NCBI RefSeq assembly: GCF_030272615.1
Contig: NC_081413.1
Coordinates: 334,964,302-335,028,301, forward strand
Source of the DNA: Cryptomeria japonica
Lineage: Eukaryota > Streptophyta > Pinopsida > Cupressales > Cupressaceae
Direction of reading: 5' to 3'
Length of the DNA stretch: 64,000 nt
Below are positions 46,334 to 57,797 of the stretch, piece after piece; within the stretch, counting starts at the first letter, position 1; every line of letters starts with the position of its first letter. A program made the position numbers and the translations under genes. The notes under the pieces are model-generated. The model did not search any database, had not been told where the DNA came from, and saw nothing but the letters and a program-made list of their open reading frames with translations.

Positions 46334-46593
46334 ACTTGCAATGATAGCAAAAAGTTACTACTTGCAATGACAACAAAAAGTTCTTACTTGCAATGATAGC
46401 AAAAAGTTCCTACTTGAAACGACTGCAAAGAGTTCCTACTTGCAATGATAGCAAAAAGTTCCTATTTGCAATGACAGCAAAAAGTTCCTACTTGCAGTGA
46501 TGGCAAAAAGTTCCTACTTGCAGTGACAACAAAAAGTTCCTACTTGCAATGATGGCAAATAGTTCCTACTTGCGATGACAACAAATAGTTTCT
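46334..46593 (+). repeat. Ten-unit 26-bp tandem array
   Basis: Ten consecutive 26-bp units starting ACTTGCAATGAYAGCAAAAA, the first at 46334 and the tenth at 46568. The unit shares the ACTTGCAAT word with the preceding inverted-repeat array, so it probably arose from it. Confidence 0.95.
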
Positions 46594-47504
46594 ACTTGTA
46601 GAGAAGAACTCAAAACCCAAAACTGCACAAAAAGCTAGGAAAATGAAAACAAAAACCAACCAAAATTTGAACAACGATCACAAACACACCCACTGATGAT
46701 TTGACATTAACAAATATGAGTTTTGAAGCTCGCAAAATGTGTCTTAGAGAAAGAAACTATGAATTTTAAATAAAAATTTGTAGGGATTGTCAATTTTTGA
46801 AAATTCAAAAATTGAGACAGTAAATAGAAGAATTGATTGATTTTTATTTATTCAACTATAGAAGAATAGTTAGATAATTAAGCAATCAAAATTATTTAAT
46901 TATAAAGCGGGTAGACGAATATGAAATTGATTAATTAATTAATTATAGGAAAATGATCAAATAATTAAATAAAAAAATATTTAATTAATACTATAGAAAG
47001 GGAAAAATTAGTAAGTTGATTAAGTAATTAAAAATTATTTGATTATTGAAGGAAGTTGATGAACAAAGGAAAGGTTAATTTTTGGTGTCTACAGAATGAA
47101 GTTAGAAGGCTAATTTGTATTCAAAACTTGAGTTGCCAGCTTGACAATACAAAATTAGTTTTGTATTTATAATATTGGGGAGGGGTGAATTTGAAATTTC
47201 ATTTCCTCCAAAAACCCACAAGATGAAAAAACACATGAATTTTTTTTAAAAAACTTTTGTCTTGTATCACTTTTTATCATATTACATCGTTGTAGACAAG
47301 ACAAAATTTGACATACAAATGGACGCCACAAATACTACACTCCACAACTTATCTTTAACTACTTCACAAGCTAGCTCTTGTAAGTAGGATACAAAAGTAT
47401 CCAATGCTACCTTGACTAGCCTAAGATCAAGTCCATCTAAATAAGTAAATTTGATATTCATCTTCATAAAAATCTCCTCAAATATTTTTAAAAATGATTT
47501 TGAA
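46594..47504. other. AT-rich DNA without gene
   Basis: No motif is recognised. The right edge, an A/T-rich TTTTTTTTAAATT near 47508, is the tail side of the LINE fragment that follows. Confidence 0.5.
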
Positions 47505-48577
47505 TTTTTTTTTAAATTAATTATAAGATAAACACAAATACGTATCATCAAGACCCAAAATATGAAACTGTCATAGAGGCCCGAAGCCAGATCACGGACA
47601 ACCAAAAAACCTAAGTCTATCCTCAGAAGAGGTCACAAAAAGTATATAAATTATTACATCGCAAAAAAGATCACAAAAAAGAGATAGGTATTATATCAAG
47701 TGAAGTCCAATTCACCCTCAAGGAGACTGTTCTTCCCCACCAGATGAACCCATGCAACCCAACCATTGATCCCTTCTTTCAAGACCTCCACTCTGCCTTG
47801 TACAATCTGTTCTTTTTGGGGGTGGACAGTCAGTGACTTGATCTGATCTTCTTCCCTGCAGATCACATGCAATCTGAATTGTCTTTGTTCCAGGTGCCTC
47901 ATAAGCCTAAGCAAGGCTTGCTCAAATGGATTCTTGTCACTGTTCGGTCTATCCCATGTGAAGCCATGAGATAACTCCCTGATGTGTACCATAATAGAGC
48001 CATCTTTAATCCACTGCTCAAACTTATCTTCCTCTAGCCTAAGGACCACAATGACCTACAAATAAATCAAGTGCACAATGAGTCTCCTTAGAGACTCAGT
48101 AAGGTTCCTACATTTGCCATTAAAAACATCATCATTGCAAAATTTCCAAATCAACCATAGAATTTCAAGAGAGAGAACAGACCAAAAAAGATTAGCTATA
48201 CCCTTGCAGCTCTTGATATGACCAAGGACAACCTCAACATAGTAAATAGACATCACATCAAACTTAATAATAAATAAACTCCATACTTCTTTTGCAAAGT
48301 GATAGAAAAAGAACAAGTGTGAAATAGTTTCAGGAAGACAACAAGTTTTGTAGATAAAATGGGCCCCCTCACTATCTTTCAAGGGAAGTTTATGCAGGAG
48401 CAACTGCCAACCAAAGAATTTCTTTTTAGGCTCTGAATGACTAGTCCAAAATTTGCCCAATGACTTAGCCCATAGGTCCCTGTTCCAATCCAAGTTCTAG
48501 GTTAGGTTCAAATGGTCAATCACAAGATCGGAGTCCACCAAGGTGTTATACATTGTCTTAGCTTTGAGCAGGGGGAG
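47505..48577 (-). pseudogene. 5'-truncated LINE fragment (zf-RVT region)
   Basis: The minus-strand frame at 48056-48493 reads FWTSHSEPKKKFFGWQLLL, CCLPETISHLFFFYHFAKEVW and ILWLIWKFCNDDVF. This is the zinc-binding RVT-associated domain (FW..W..L...LP, C..C..PET..HLF..C, W.IW..RN) at the C-terminus of plant L1-type ORF2, with Cys positions partly lost. After an in-frame TAG the same frame continues for about 117 codons (47696-48049) with a charged tail of unknown role. No RT core is present. The A/T-rich end near 47505 is the 3' end. Confidence 0.75.
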
Positions 48578-49525
48578 GGGCATCGATAGAGCTTTGATGA
48601 AGATCTTTGATTAATTGCATAAGTGGTGTTGGTGCAACTTCTGGTGGAGATTCAGGATGTTGATGGTGATCATGTTCGAGACTTGGTGGATTGGGATCAT
48701 TGCTTTGGCGTGTATGGACCTATATTGGGTCCCGATTGATCTAGGTTATGGACCAGCTTAATGTAACATGTGGATTGGACCTCTCGACGTGTTTTCGAGA
48801 TGTCTTATGGGTTTAATATTATTTGTTTGGTCTAAGGCCGACATGTTTTGTAATTATGTAATTGGTTTATTGTCTGGTGGCCGACCTGATTGTTTATGGT
48901 CGAGGGTTTGTATATATATGATATAAGATCTCATTATAGATCATCATGGAATGGGATATGTATATGTAATGTGTGAATAATGTAATATCATTCAGGCAGA
49001 GGATTTGGTCAATCATTGGAGATCAAATTGGGTTTATGTAAGAGGATTTATTCCTCCGGTATTAGGCTTAACCGGAACTATACTCAAGCATAGGAGATCA
49101 TATCTTTGCAGTTCATTCCTTCTTTCGAATTGTAGTCTGGATTTCTATGTAGCCAGTGAGACTCCTTTTGTGATGAGCAGTGCGCTCTAGGCTGTTGGCC
49201 TTCCTGCAAGTGCAGGCCCCTCAATTGTAATTCACATACTTATTGTAGAAGTATTATCTGACTATTGGTAGGCTTCCCACCGTGGTTTTTCCCTTTATCG
49301 GGTTTTCCACGTATAAATCTTGGTGTCATGTGGATGGTATTTATTCTCAGATTATTGTTTATGCTTAATTGGTTTAACTGCTATTCTGGTATTTGGTTTA
49401 AGCATTTTGGTATTAATGCTTTGGGTTTTGGTATTAAACTTTTAATTGATAAATGTTTTGATAATTTGTGACAACTGATTCACCCCCCCTCTCAGTTGTC
49501 TTCTAGTTATTTGAATTGTCTAACA
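48578..49525 (+). repeat. E6 5' LTR, 5'-truncated
   Basis: Aligns with 56700-57493 plus 61687-61843. Compared with the 3' LTR it lacks roughly the first 285 bp. A TATA-like TTTGTATATATATGA lies near 48908. It ends GAATTGTCTAACA. The ORFs at 49005-49190 and 57119-57304 are the same LTR frame, not genes. Confidence 0.85.
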
Positions 49526-49527
49526 AT

Positions 49528-49545
49528 TGGTATCAAAGCTTTGGT
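49528..49545 (+). other. E6 primer-binding site
   Basis: TGGTATCAAAGCTTTGG follows the LTR end by two bases and differs by one base from the usual initiator-Met site TGGTATCAGAGC. Confidence 0.8.
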
Positions 49546-49583
49546 CCTCTCTACAGAAAGCTTAACCGCTTGAGGAAGATCCT

Positions 49584-50330
49584 ATGGCGACTAATAGTTC
49601 AAGTTAATCCAGTTCATCTGGAACTATCTTTCGAAGAGATAATCCTAGGCTTGATGGAATAAATTACATAGTATGGAAGATTCAGATGGAGACTCATCTA
49701 AGATGTCTTGGCAAGGAGATTTGGGAGATCACACAGAATGGTGTTACACCTCATAATCCAGCATCTGGAAATCCTCCTCCGGTAAATTTGGATAAGGATC
49801 TTGAGAATGAGTGTAGAGCAAGAGAAGCCCTCTTGTGTGCACTTTTTGATCAGCAAATAATGGGATTCACCCACAAATCATCTGGAAAGACTATATGGGA
49901 TAAATTGGAGACTCTTAATGAAGGTGACCCTACTATAAAGATTACTAAACTTGATGTTTACCGGGTGAGATATGAAAACATGAAGATGGAAGAAGATGAA
50001 AGGATTACTGCATTCATGGAAAGGGTAAATGTGATTGTTATGGGAATTCAATGTTGTGGTGGAACTTTGAGTGAAGATGAAATAGTTTCTAAAGTTATTA
50101 GAGCCTTACCACTGGCTTACAAGATGAAGGCTACTACAATTAATAAATTGAGAACAATAGCTAATACTTCTATCAATAGAGATACCTTGCTTGGGAAATT
50201 ATCTGCTTTTGAGCTTGAAGAATTTGGACCTTTTGGAGCTGTGAAAACTGAACTGCTTTTCATGCATCTGCATCATCAATCGATAAGCAATATTGGAAAG
50301 CTTTATATGAAAAGGAATTGGATGATATGA
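49584..50330 (+). pseudogene. E6 gag (copia, UBN2-type)
   Basis: ATGGCGACTAATAGTTC opens the frame and meets a stop after seven codons. The frame then continues as RLDGINYIVWKIQMETHL, CALFDQQIMGF, TIWDKLETLNEGD and VIRALPLAYKMK, the usual copia gag succession. It ends by frameshift near 50325. Confidence 0.85.
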
Positions 50331-50944
50331 AGAGAGAAGATGATGAGTTTGAGCAACTTGAAGCACTATTTTCTAAAAGAGTACCCAAAGGACCGGTAGG
50401 AAGTAAGTATGAGGGAAAAGCACCTTTTAAATGTTTTGCATGTTATAAGATTGGTCATTTTGCATCTATATGTCCTGAAAGGAATTCAAGATTTGAAGAG
50501 AGAGTTAGAAGATCATTTAATCCTAGCTCTAGATATCAGAACAAGTATAAGTACAGGAAAAATAGAGACAAATCATGCTACATAGCAGATGAGGAAGGTG
50601 TTACTGATTGTGATAATGAACTGGCAGAAGACTCTACTAGTGGTTTCAGCAATGAGAACGAATGGGTGTTCTTGGCTATCAAGGAAGATGTTCCGGCATT
50701 GGAAGAGAATGTACCTAAAGAGAAGGCACTTGCTGCAAAAAATGAAGACAACGATGAATGGGTAATTAACAATGGATGCTCACATTATATGACTAGAGTT
50801 AAAAGGAAGTTTCTATCTTTGCAAGAATTTGATGGCGGTCTAGTTAGATTTGGAGATGACAAAGCATGTATGATCAAAGGAAAGGAACTATATCACTGGA
50901 TGGTAAGAATAATACTGATAATGTTTATTTTGTTGAAGGTTTGA
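50318..50944 (+). pseudogene. E6 gag zinc knuckle and protease start
   Basis: A CCHC knuckle, CFACYKIGHFASIC, is followed by a charged spacer and the protease start WVINNGCSHYMT. The copia active site, DSGCS, reads NNGCS here, so the catalytic Asp has been lost. The frame ends before the pre-integrase domain. Confidence 0.82.
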
Positions 50945-51147
50945 GGCATAATATTTTGAGTGTAGGACAATTGGTGGATAAGGTATTTCAATTATAGTTC
51001 AAGGATGGAAAATGCCAAAACATTAATAGATCTGGTTTGGAGATTGCAACCAGTACATAGACAAAAGGTAATATATTTCATTTGAATTCTGGTGAGAAGA
51101 AATGTTTGATTGCATAAATTGATGAGAGTTGGCTATGTCATAAGAGG

Positions 51148-52072
51148 TTGTGTCATGTGAATTTTGATTGCATTGTGAAGATTGGTTCAACTAAGGCAGT
51201 TAGAGATATACCTAAAATTGTGAAGCCCTATAATCCAATATGTAAAGAATGTCAAATGGGAAAACAGGTCAGAACCTCTTTTAGGAGTATACAAGATAAA
51301 TCTAATGATGTTCTTGATCTTATTCATATTGATTTGTGTGGCCCTTCTAGAGTTAAAAGTTTTCAAGGTGATAGATATTTCATGTTAATCATTGATGATT
51401 ATTCTAGAATGATGTGGGTTTCTTTTCTAAGGGAGAAATATGAGGCTTTTGAAAAGTTTAAAATCTTCAACGCTAAAGTGGAAATTGAGATAGGATTCAA
51501 GATTAAGTGTTTGAGGTCATCATGGTGGAGAATTCACATCCGGTGAGTTTAATAACTTTTCTGAGAATCATAGTATAAGAAGACAATTTTTTGTTCCCCA
51601 GACACCTCAACAGAATGGAATTGTGGAAAAGAAAGACATAACTATCATGTATGTTGCTAGAACAATGATGATGGAAGCTAGTCTACCTCATATCTACTGG
51701 AGGGAAGTAGTGAGCACAACGATTTATACATTCAATGGAGTACATATCAAAGGAGAAACTGGTAAGACACCTTATGAATTATGGTTTGGCAATACACCTA
51801 ATGTTAAATATTTCAGAATCTTTAGTAGTAAATATTATATCAGGAGAGATGATATCATTGGAAAATTTGATCCTAGATGTTATGAAGGCATATTTCTTGG
51901 TTATTCTAATAAAATCAAAGCATATAGATGTTATAACAAGAGATTGCAGATAATTGTGGAGAGTGCTAATGTCAAGGTGGATGAGTTGAATAGAAGTCAA
52001 ATCAGAGTTTATGAGCAAGAACCGGCAGTGGAAATGATTATATCTGAATCGGTAGCACCTTTACCGGAATAG
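51148..52072 (+). pseudogene. E6 integrase
   Basis: The first frame (51148-51546) reads CKECQMGKQVRTSF, LIHIDLCGPSRVKSFQGD and MLIIDDYSRMMWVSF, which is the zinc-binding and DD part of the core. After a frameshift, 51623-52072 gives ITIMYVARTMM, TGKTPYELWFGNTPNVKYFR and YEGIFLGYSNKIKAYR. The mid-core Glu region is broken by the shift. Confidence 0.85.
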
Positions 52073-52165
52073 AGTGTTGAACTAGTTACTTTGGCAATAT
52101 CAAAAAATTCTATAGTAACTGAAGAACCATGAAAAGGAACAGAGAGTCAGAAGACTCCTAGGTAT

Positions 52166-53199
52166 GTGAGATTGAATTATTCAGAAGATCAGATCATTGG
52201 GGATAAGAATAATGGAGTGATGACAAGAAGACTGGCAACTAATGAGGTATGTTTAATTTCTCAAGTTGAACTGGTATTAGTAATTGAAGCATGTAAAGAT
52301 CAATGTTGGTTGAAAGCTATGGAAGAAGAATTAGATCAGATTGAGAAGAATAACACATGGACTTTAGTTCTCCGGCATAAAAATAGGAATGTTATTGGAA
52401 CTAAATGGGTTTTTAGGAATAAATTGAATGAAGATGGTCAAGTTGTAAGGAATAAGGCTAGATTGGTTTGTAAAGGATATTCTCATAAGGAAGGAATTGA
52501 TTATGGAGAGACTTTTGCACCTGTAGCTAGGATTGAAGCTGTAAGATTATTTCTTGACTATGCTGCCCATAAAAACTACAAGGTTTATCAAATGGATGTT
52601 AAGTGTGAATTTTTTAATGGGGATCTTGATGAGGAAGTTTATATTGAGCAACCTGATGGTTTTTCACTTTTAGATGATAAAAATATGGTTTGCAGGTTAA
52701 GGAAAGCTTTATATGGATTGAAACATGCACCTAGAGCTTGGTATGCAAGGTTGGATATATATCTTTTGAAGCTTGGTTTACTAAAGGCAATGCTGACAGT
52801 AATTTATATTATAAGGTCACCGATGATGATATATTGATTATTAAAGTATTTGTTGATGACATCATTTTTGAAGGTGAAGATAAGTTATGCATGAAATTTT
52901 CTAAGAATATGGAGAAGGAATTTAAAATGTCTATGAGTGAGGAAATGAAATTTTTCTTAGGGTTGAAGATTACTCAGACTGACAAAGGTATTTTCATCTA
53001 TCAAACCAAGTATGCTAGGGAATTTTTGAAGAAATTTAGTATGGGAGATTCTAAACTGGTAAGTAATCTTATGGTTACTAGTGAGAAATTGACAAGGAAA
53101 GATGTTTCTGCACCAGTAAATCCTACAAGATACAAATCTATGATTGGAGGTCTGCTTTATTTGACTCAGACTAGGCCTGAGATAATGAGTGGTGTTTGA
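52166..53199 (+). pseudogene. E6 reverse transcriptase
   Basis: Frame one reads [55 protein letters not shown] and [13 protein letters not shown]. After a shift near 52780 the catalytic VFVDDIIFEG (YVDD position) and FFLGLKITQTDKGIFIYQTK follow. The expected KSAFLNG near 52600 reads CEFFNG. It ends at a stop, 53199, just before RNase H. Confidence 0.88.
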
Positions 53200-53247
53200 A
53201 TTGCATCTAGATTTCAGAGTGATCCTAGAGAAAATCATGAGAGTGCG

Positions 53248-53611
53248 GTGAAAAGGATGTTTAGATACTTGCAAGGTACATCAAAATATAGTTTGTGGTA
53301 CCCTAAGGATGATGACTTTAATTTATGTGCATATACAAATGCAGATTGGGTTGGTGATGTTGATGACCGAAAAAGTACTTTTGGTGGAGCTTTCTTTCTT
53401 GGAAAGAAGTTGGTTTCATGGATCAACAAGAAACAATCATGTACTTCTTTATCTACTGTTGAAGTTGAGTATGTTGTTGCTGCAACTAACTATACACAGG
53501 TTCTATGGATGAAGCAAATGTTGAAGGATATCAAAGTACATTGCACTGGACTGGTAGTTATTCATTGTGATAACTCTGCTGCTATTGACATATCAAAGAA
53601 TCTGATATTTT
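53248..53611 (+). pseudogene. E6 RNase H, first part
   Basis: LWYPKDDDFNLCAYTNADWV, DDRKSTFGGAFFLGKKLVSW, TVEVEYVVAATNYTQVLWMK and VIHCDNSAAIDISKNLIF are the copia RNase H motifs. The frame is cut at 53611 by E7 and resumes near 55846 as YNILKEKVEENEVRL and IADIFTKPLPKEPFECL (to 56008). About ten codons between the halves (the HSRTKHID region of relatives) are missing. Confidence 0.88.
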
Positions 53612-54516
53612 TGTTAGATACTTGGTTAATCCCAAAGACACTGAGATGGAGGGGTGAATCAATGTTAGACCGATGGATGAAATATTTAAACTTATTTGCA
53701 ATTCTGTAACCAAAATTAATATACCGATAAGCAAACAATGATGCAGTAAAGAGAAACAAATAATCAGCATCAATGCACACCATAACACAAATATTTTGAC
53801 GAGGAAACCCGGTAAGGGAAAAACCTCGGTGGTATCTATGACCCACAATATTTACTCACTAGACAATATGAATAAATATTACTTAGTACAAAAGGAGCCT
53901 GCACATGCAAGAAGGCCAACTGCCTAGAGCTCAGTACTCAACAACAAAAGTGGAGTCTCACTAACTACAACATCACACTGATGTAAACACAAAATTGAAC
54001 TCTTACAACTTGCATCAAAATGTTGGATGAGTTCTTTGTTATGCTTTGTCTGATACTAGTTCTGCCTCTGCCAAAAACCCTTGTCGGTATGCTGTCAAAT
54101 GATTCTGCTTACACAGAATAGTCTTCGTTGTGCTCTGTTTCTTATTTGCTCCAAAATAAATACATCAAAATGCATATACAACTATTATCTATCATATCTC
54201 TATCCTATCTCATATCATCGCTTCCATACTCCTTACATTACATACCAAATGACCTACAAGAACTCATAAATATATGAGTCTTTACAATACAATATGTCGG
54301 CCATACAATTATAATTTACATTACAATATATTTCTAATAAACAATAATATTTTCAAGTCGGCCTGGAATGTCGGTATGATCTGTTGTCGGTGTGAATAAA
54401 CCTTGTTGTATCTGTCGGTGCTGGTAGGTGTAGTCTATTGTCAGTTGAACCTTGTTGAACCTTGTTGCCATCAAAGACAAAATCTACCATTCTCATCTGA
54501 GTGTATAATGCCAACA
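53612..54516 (-). repeat. E7 3' LTR (905 bp)
   Basis: TG...CA ends on the minus strand. It shares the copia-family 3' end with the E6 LTR (AACATTGATTCACCCCTCC... here; CTGATTCACCCCCCCTCTC in E6), so the two are related families. Confidence 0.82.
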
Positions 54517-54720
54517 ATCTCCCCTTTTGGCATTGATGGCAACACTCGTGAGAAAAATCAAAAACCAAAAACTGAGAGTGCTCACCTTGAGAAAATGATC
54601 TCCTTCTCCTCCTGTTCACTTTTCACCATGCCTTACATTGTACATTTTTCTCACTATACCACTCCCCCTTTGACATCAATGACAAAGGATGTCAAAAGTA
54701 TCAAAAATTCAAAAAATTAC

Positions 54721-55203
54721 CTAGATACTTGAAGTCTGTTTATATACAATCTGAAAAATATCTACAAGAATTAAGTTAAGACCTTGTAGGAACTTTGTAG
54801 TGTCAGTAATTATTGCTTTAGTCTGCCTGATCATCCTGATAAGATAGTGCATTTGTTGTTTCAGTGATCTGTCTCCTTGAATTATTGCCTTGGATAGTTC
54901 ATTCTGGTGTGTTAGTAGATTGTCCAATCTTGGACCAAGCTTATTCTTCAACTCCCAGGTTTTCATTTTCAATCTAGCCTTTTCTTTTTCCAAATTTTCA
55001 ATCTTTTCCTCATAAATAGCCATTTCTTGATTTAAGACCGATGTTAGTTCCAAAGAACCAATTATGTTATCTGCAATATCATCAATCTCCCTCTGAGTTT
55101 TCTTGATTTGATCATTAATATCTTCAGTTAAATGATGAGGTTTGCAAGCTTCTCGATATAATTCCTTATATTCCAAAATAGTGGAATTCAATGCCGATAG
55201 CAA
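54721..55203 (-). CDS. E7 accessory coiled-coil protein, second frame, 160 aa
   Basis: No enzyme motif. Long amphipathic helices rich in Glu, Lys, Leu and Ile (EMAIYEEKIENLEKEKARLK) indicate a coiled coil over most of its length. It follows the 166-codon frame at 55275-55775 after a gap of about 70 bp, so both are probably one protein broken by a frameshift or stop. Position between pol and the 3' LTR matches the env-like or extra ORF known from SIRE/Maximus-type copia elements; that assignment is inference. Confidence 0.55.
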   Translation of the reverse strand: MLSALNSTILEYKELYREACKPHHLTEDINDQIKKTQREIDDIADNIIGSLELTSVLNQEMAIYEEKIENLEKEKARLKMKTWELKNKLGPRLDNLLTHQNELSKAIIQGDRSLKQQMHYLIRMIRQTKAIITDTTKFLQGLNLILVDIFQIVYKQTSSI

Positions 55204-55274
55204 TGAATCAATCTGTTGAGTACAATCCTTTATGGTTTTACCAAAGAATTATTCCTTTTCTTTATTAACTTTTC

Positions 55275-55775
55275 TTAAATAGTCTCCTCATTTATTTTGT
55301 CTAATGTCTGAATGTTAGTAGAAATGAATTTAGACAATGTGTCCAATTTTCTTATTGAGCCAACAATGTGATCTACCTTGCACTCCGGTGCAATCATCTG
55401 CAAAATCGATAGAGAGTCATCTATAGCCTTGAATGCTAAGGAATTACACTCTGTTATTTTCTTTATAGAATCCAAAAGTACATCAGTGATAGTTGTTGGT
55501 CTGAAATCCACAGTGGAAGTACTAGAAGTGCTAGGTTTTGCATTAAGTTTCTTTTGTTCTCCTGTTATCTGTTCAACTACCTTAACCACTTCATTTTCCT
55601 CATTCTCACTCTTATTCTCTGTCGGTTTAGATGCTATCTGTTCTTGTTCTTTATCTGTTGGTATCTCAACATTTTGCTGAGTATCAACTACCTTGACTGG
55701 TGAGTCAGAGATCTCAACATTTACAGATTCATATTTCTTCTCCTCAAAACTTTTTGAAATAGAGGTATTATCCAT
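55275..55775 (-). CDS. E7 accessory coiled-coil protein, first frame, 166 aa
   Basis: Starts MDNTSISKSFEEKKYESVN, is acidic and Ser/Thr-rich for about 85 residues, then helical (ITDVLLDSIKKITECN, LDTLSKFISTNIQTLDKI). The start codon lies exactly at the edge of a U3-like LTR fragment. The function is unknown; the charged-linker-then-coiled-coil plan resembles the ORFs of E3 and of the LINE at 57494-61686. Confidence 0.55.
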   Translation of the reverse strand: MDNTSISKSFEEKKYESVNVEISDSPVKVVDTQQNVEIPTDKEQEQIASKPTENKSENEENEVVKVVEQITGEQKKLNAKPSTSSTSTVDFRPTTITDVLLDSIKKITECNSLAFKAIDDSLSILQMIAPECKVDHIVGSIRKLDTLSKFISTNIQTLDKINEETI

Positions 55776-56008
55776 TACAATATATTTTGCATAAACAATA
55801 ATATTGTCAAGTTGGCTTGGAATGTCGGTATGATCTTCTGTCAGTGTATAACATTTTGAAGGAGAAGGTGGAAGAAAATGAAGTTAGATTGGTTTATGTG
55901 AACACTAAAGAGCAGATTGCAGATATTTTCACTAAACCTTTGCCTAAAGAACCATTTGAATGCCTGACAGACAGGTTAGGGGTTTCTTCCCTTCCAATAG
56001 AGAACTGA

Positions 56009-56420
56009 TTTATGTGTTTTGGCATCACTCTAGTATGTATTATCAGAGATATTATTCATTCTGACACTGATGTGGGGATGCTACTTCTCAGGGGGAGTAG
56101 TTAGCTTTATGATTTAGTGGTTTTTGTTTTTGCTTTGATATTTTGTCACATTCCTGGCATTGATGTCAAAGGGGAAGAGATATTGATGTGAAAAAGAAAA
56201 AGGGAGTTTTATACATTAGGGGGAGAGATATATGTGTAATTCAGAGCTTTACAAAGATATTGTTCAAAGGGAGAGTTTGGTCTTTATTTTAGAACTTCAT
56301 TGCTATATCTTTATATGGGAGATTGTTGGTTGTCTTCCATTTGGGGAGACTTGTTTGGCATTTCTTGGTACTTAGATGTTTTTCACATCTAGTGTTGTCA
56401 TCAATGCCAAAGGGGGAGAT
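56009..56420 (+). other. E6 3' untranslated region with polypurine tracts
   Basis: Several purine tracts (CTCAGGGGGAGTAG near 56095, TTAGGGGGAGAGA near 56217, CCAAAGGGGGAGAT at 56407-56420). The last abuts the 3' LTR. Similar AGGGGGAGAT words are also typical of plant copia 3' ends. Confidence 0.8.
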
Positions 56421-57797
56421 TGTTGGCCATTTGGAGGAATTGATTATGTATTGCATTGATGTTTTGTCATTGATGTCAACACTAGATGTTTTGGATGCTT
56501 TATCGACACTCTTCTGGTCTTGGTAGGTTTCATGGTTTCTCATTGGATTGGATCTAGCATTATCCGGTATGCTTCGATATGATTCAGTTATGGAATTGGC
56601 TTATTCATGATACTCATGTTTATATTTAGTCAGATGGTTTTGGTCTGGTGATCGGATGCTATCCTGTTTGCTTGGAAGCTTGGCTTGTAGTTCTGGCGAG
56701 GGTTTCATCGGTAGAGCTTTGATGAATTGCATCAATGGTGTTGGTGTAGCTTCTGGTGAAGATTCAGGATGCTGATGGTGATCATGTTCGAGACTTGGCG
56801 GATTGAGATTATTGCTTTGGCATGTATGGAGATATATTAGGTCCCAGTTGATCTAGGTTATGGACCGACTTAATGTAACGTGTGGATTGGACCTCTCGAT
56901 GTGTTTCTGGGATGTCTTATGGGTTGAATATTATATATTTGGTCTAAGTTTGACATGTTTTGTAATTGTGTAATTGGTTTATTGTCTGGTGGCTGACCCA
57001 GGATTGTTTATGGTCGAGGGTTTGTATATATATGATGTAAGATCTCATTATAGATCATCATGGAATGGGATATGGATATGTAATGTGTGAATAATGTAAT
57101 ATCATTTAGGCAGAGGATTTGGTCGATCATTGGAGATCGAATTGGGTTTATGTAAGAGTATTTAGTCCTTTGGTATTGAGCTTAACTGGAATTGTACTCA
57201 AGCATAGGAGATGTTATCTTTGCAATTCATTCCTTCTTCTGGATTGTAGTTTGGATTTCTATGTAGTTAGTGAGACTCTTTTTGTGATGAGCAGTGTGCT
57301 CTAGGTTATTGGGCTTCCTGCAAGTGTAGGCCCCTCAATTGTAATTCACATACTTATTGCAAAAGTCTTATCTGACTGGGGGTAGGCTTCCCACCATGGT
57401 TTTTCCCTTTATCAGGTTTTCCACATATAAATCTTGGCATCATGTGAATGGTATTTATTCTCTGATTATTGTTTATGCTTAATTGGTTTAACTATTTTGA
57501 TTGAATGAAAAATGGGTTTTAAGGACCCGAAACCATCACAACATAGTTAAAATAAAAAGATGAGAAAATAGAGTCCTCATACAAAGCGACTGGTCCAAAA
57601 AACCAGCGAACAGAAAAAACAGCTAAACAACAAAAAACAACAAAGAACCCAAGGAGACACTACATAGTAATTTTCTTCAGCAGATCCTCTGCCTTAGTCA
57701 CCAGCTCTTCATAGGTCGCCCCAACTGCTTTTAGCTCCTCTAGGTCCTTATTCACTTTCTTTTCCTTCCTCTTTCCATGGGTGCGAGTTCTGGGACC

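Larger units (their letters stand above)
53612..55846 (-). mobile_element. E7: nested copia remnant with accessory ORFs
   Basis: On the minus strand a full 3' LTR (54516-53612) starts TGTTGGCATTATAC and ends CCAAGTATCTAACA, preceded by the polypurine-like GCCAAAAGGGGAGAT. Upstream are two coiled-coil ORFs. At the right edge, 55775-55846 is a fragment homologous to U3 of the same LTR (about 54325-54395). No gag, protease, integrase or RT is present, and no clean target duplication is seen, so insertion was accompanied by loss of a little host sequence or by later recombination. Confidence 0.75.

Noticed and set aside
49005-49190. A conserved 61-codon ORF also found at 57119-57304
   Set aside because: Both lie in the E6 LTRs; their similarity reflects the LTR repeat, not a gene.
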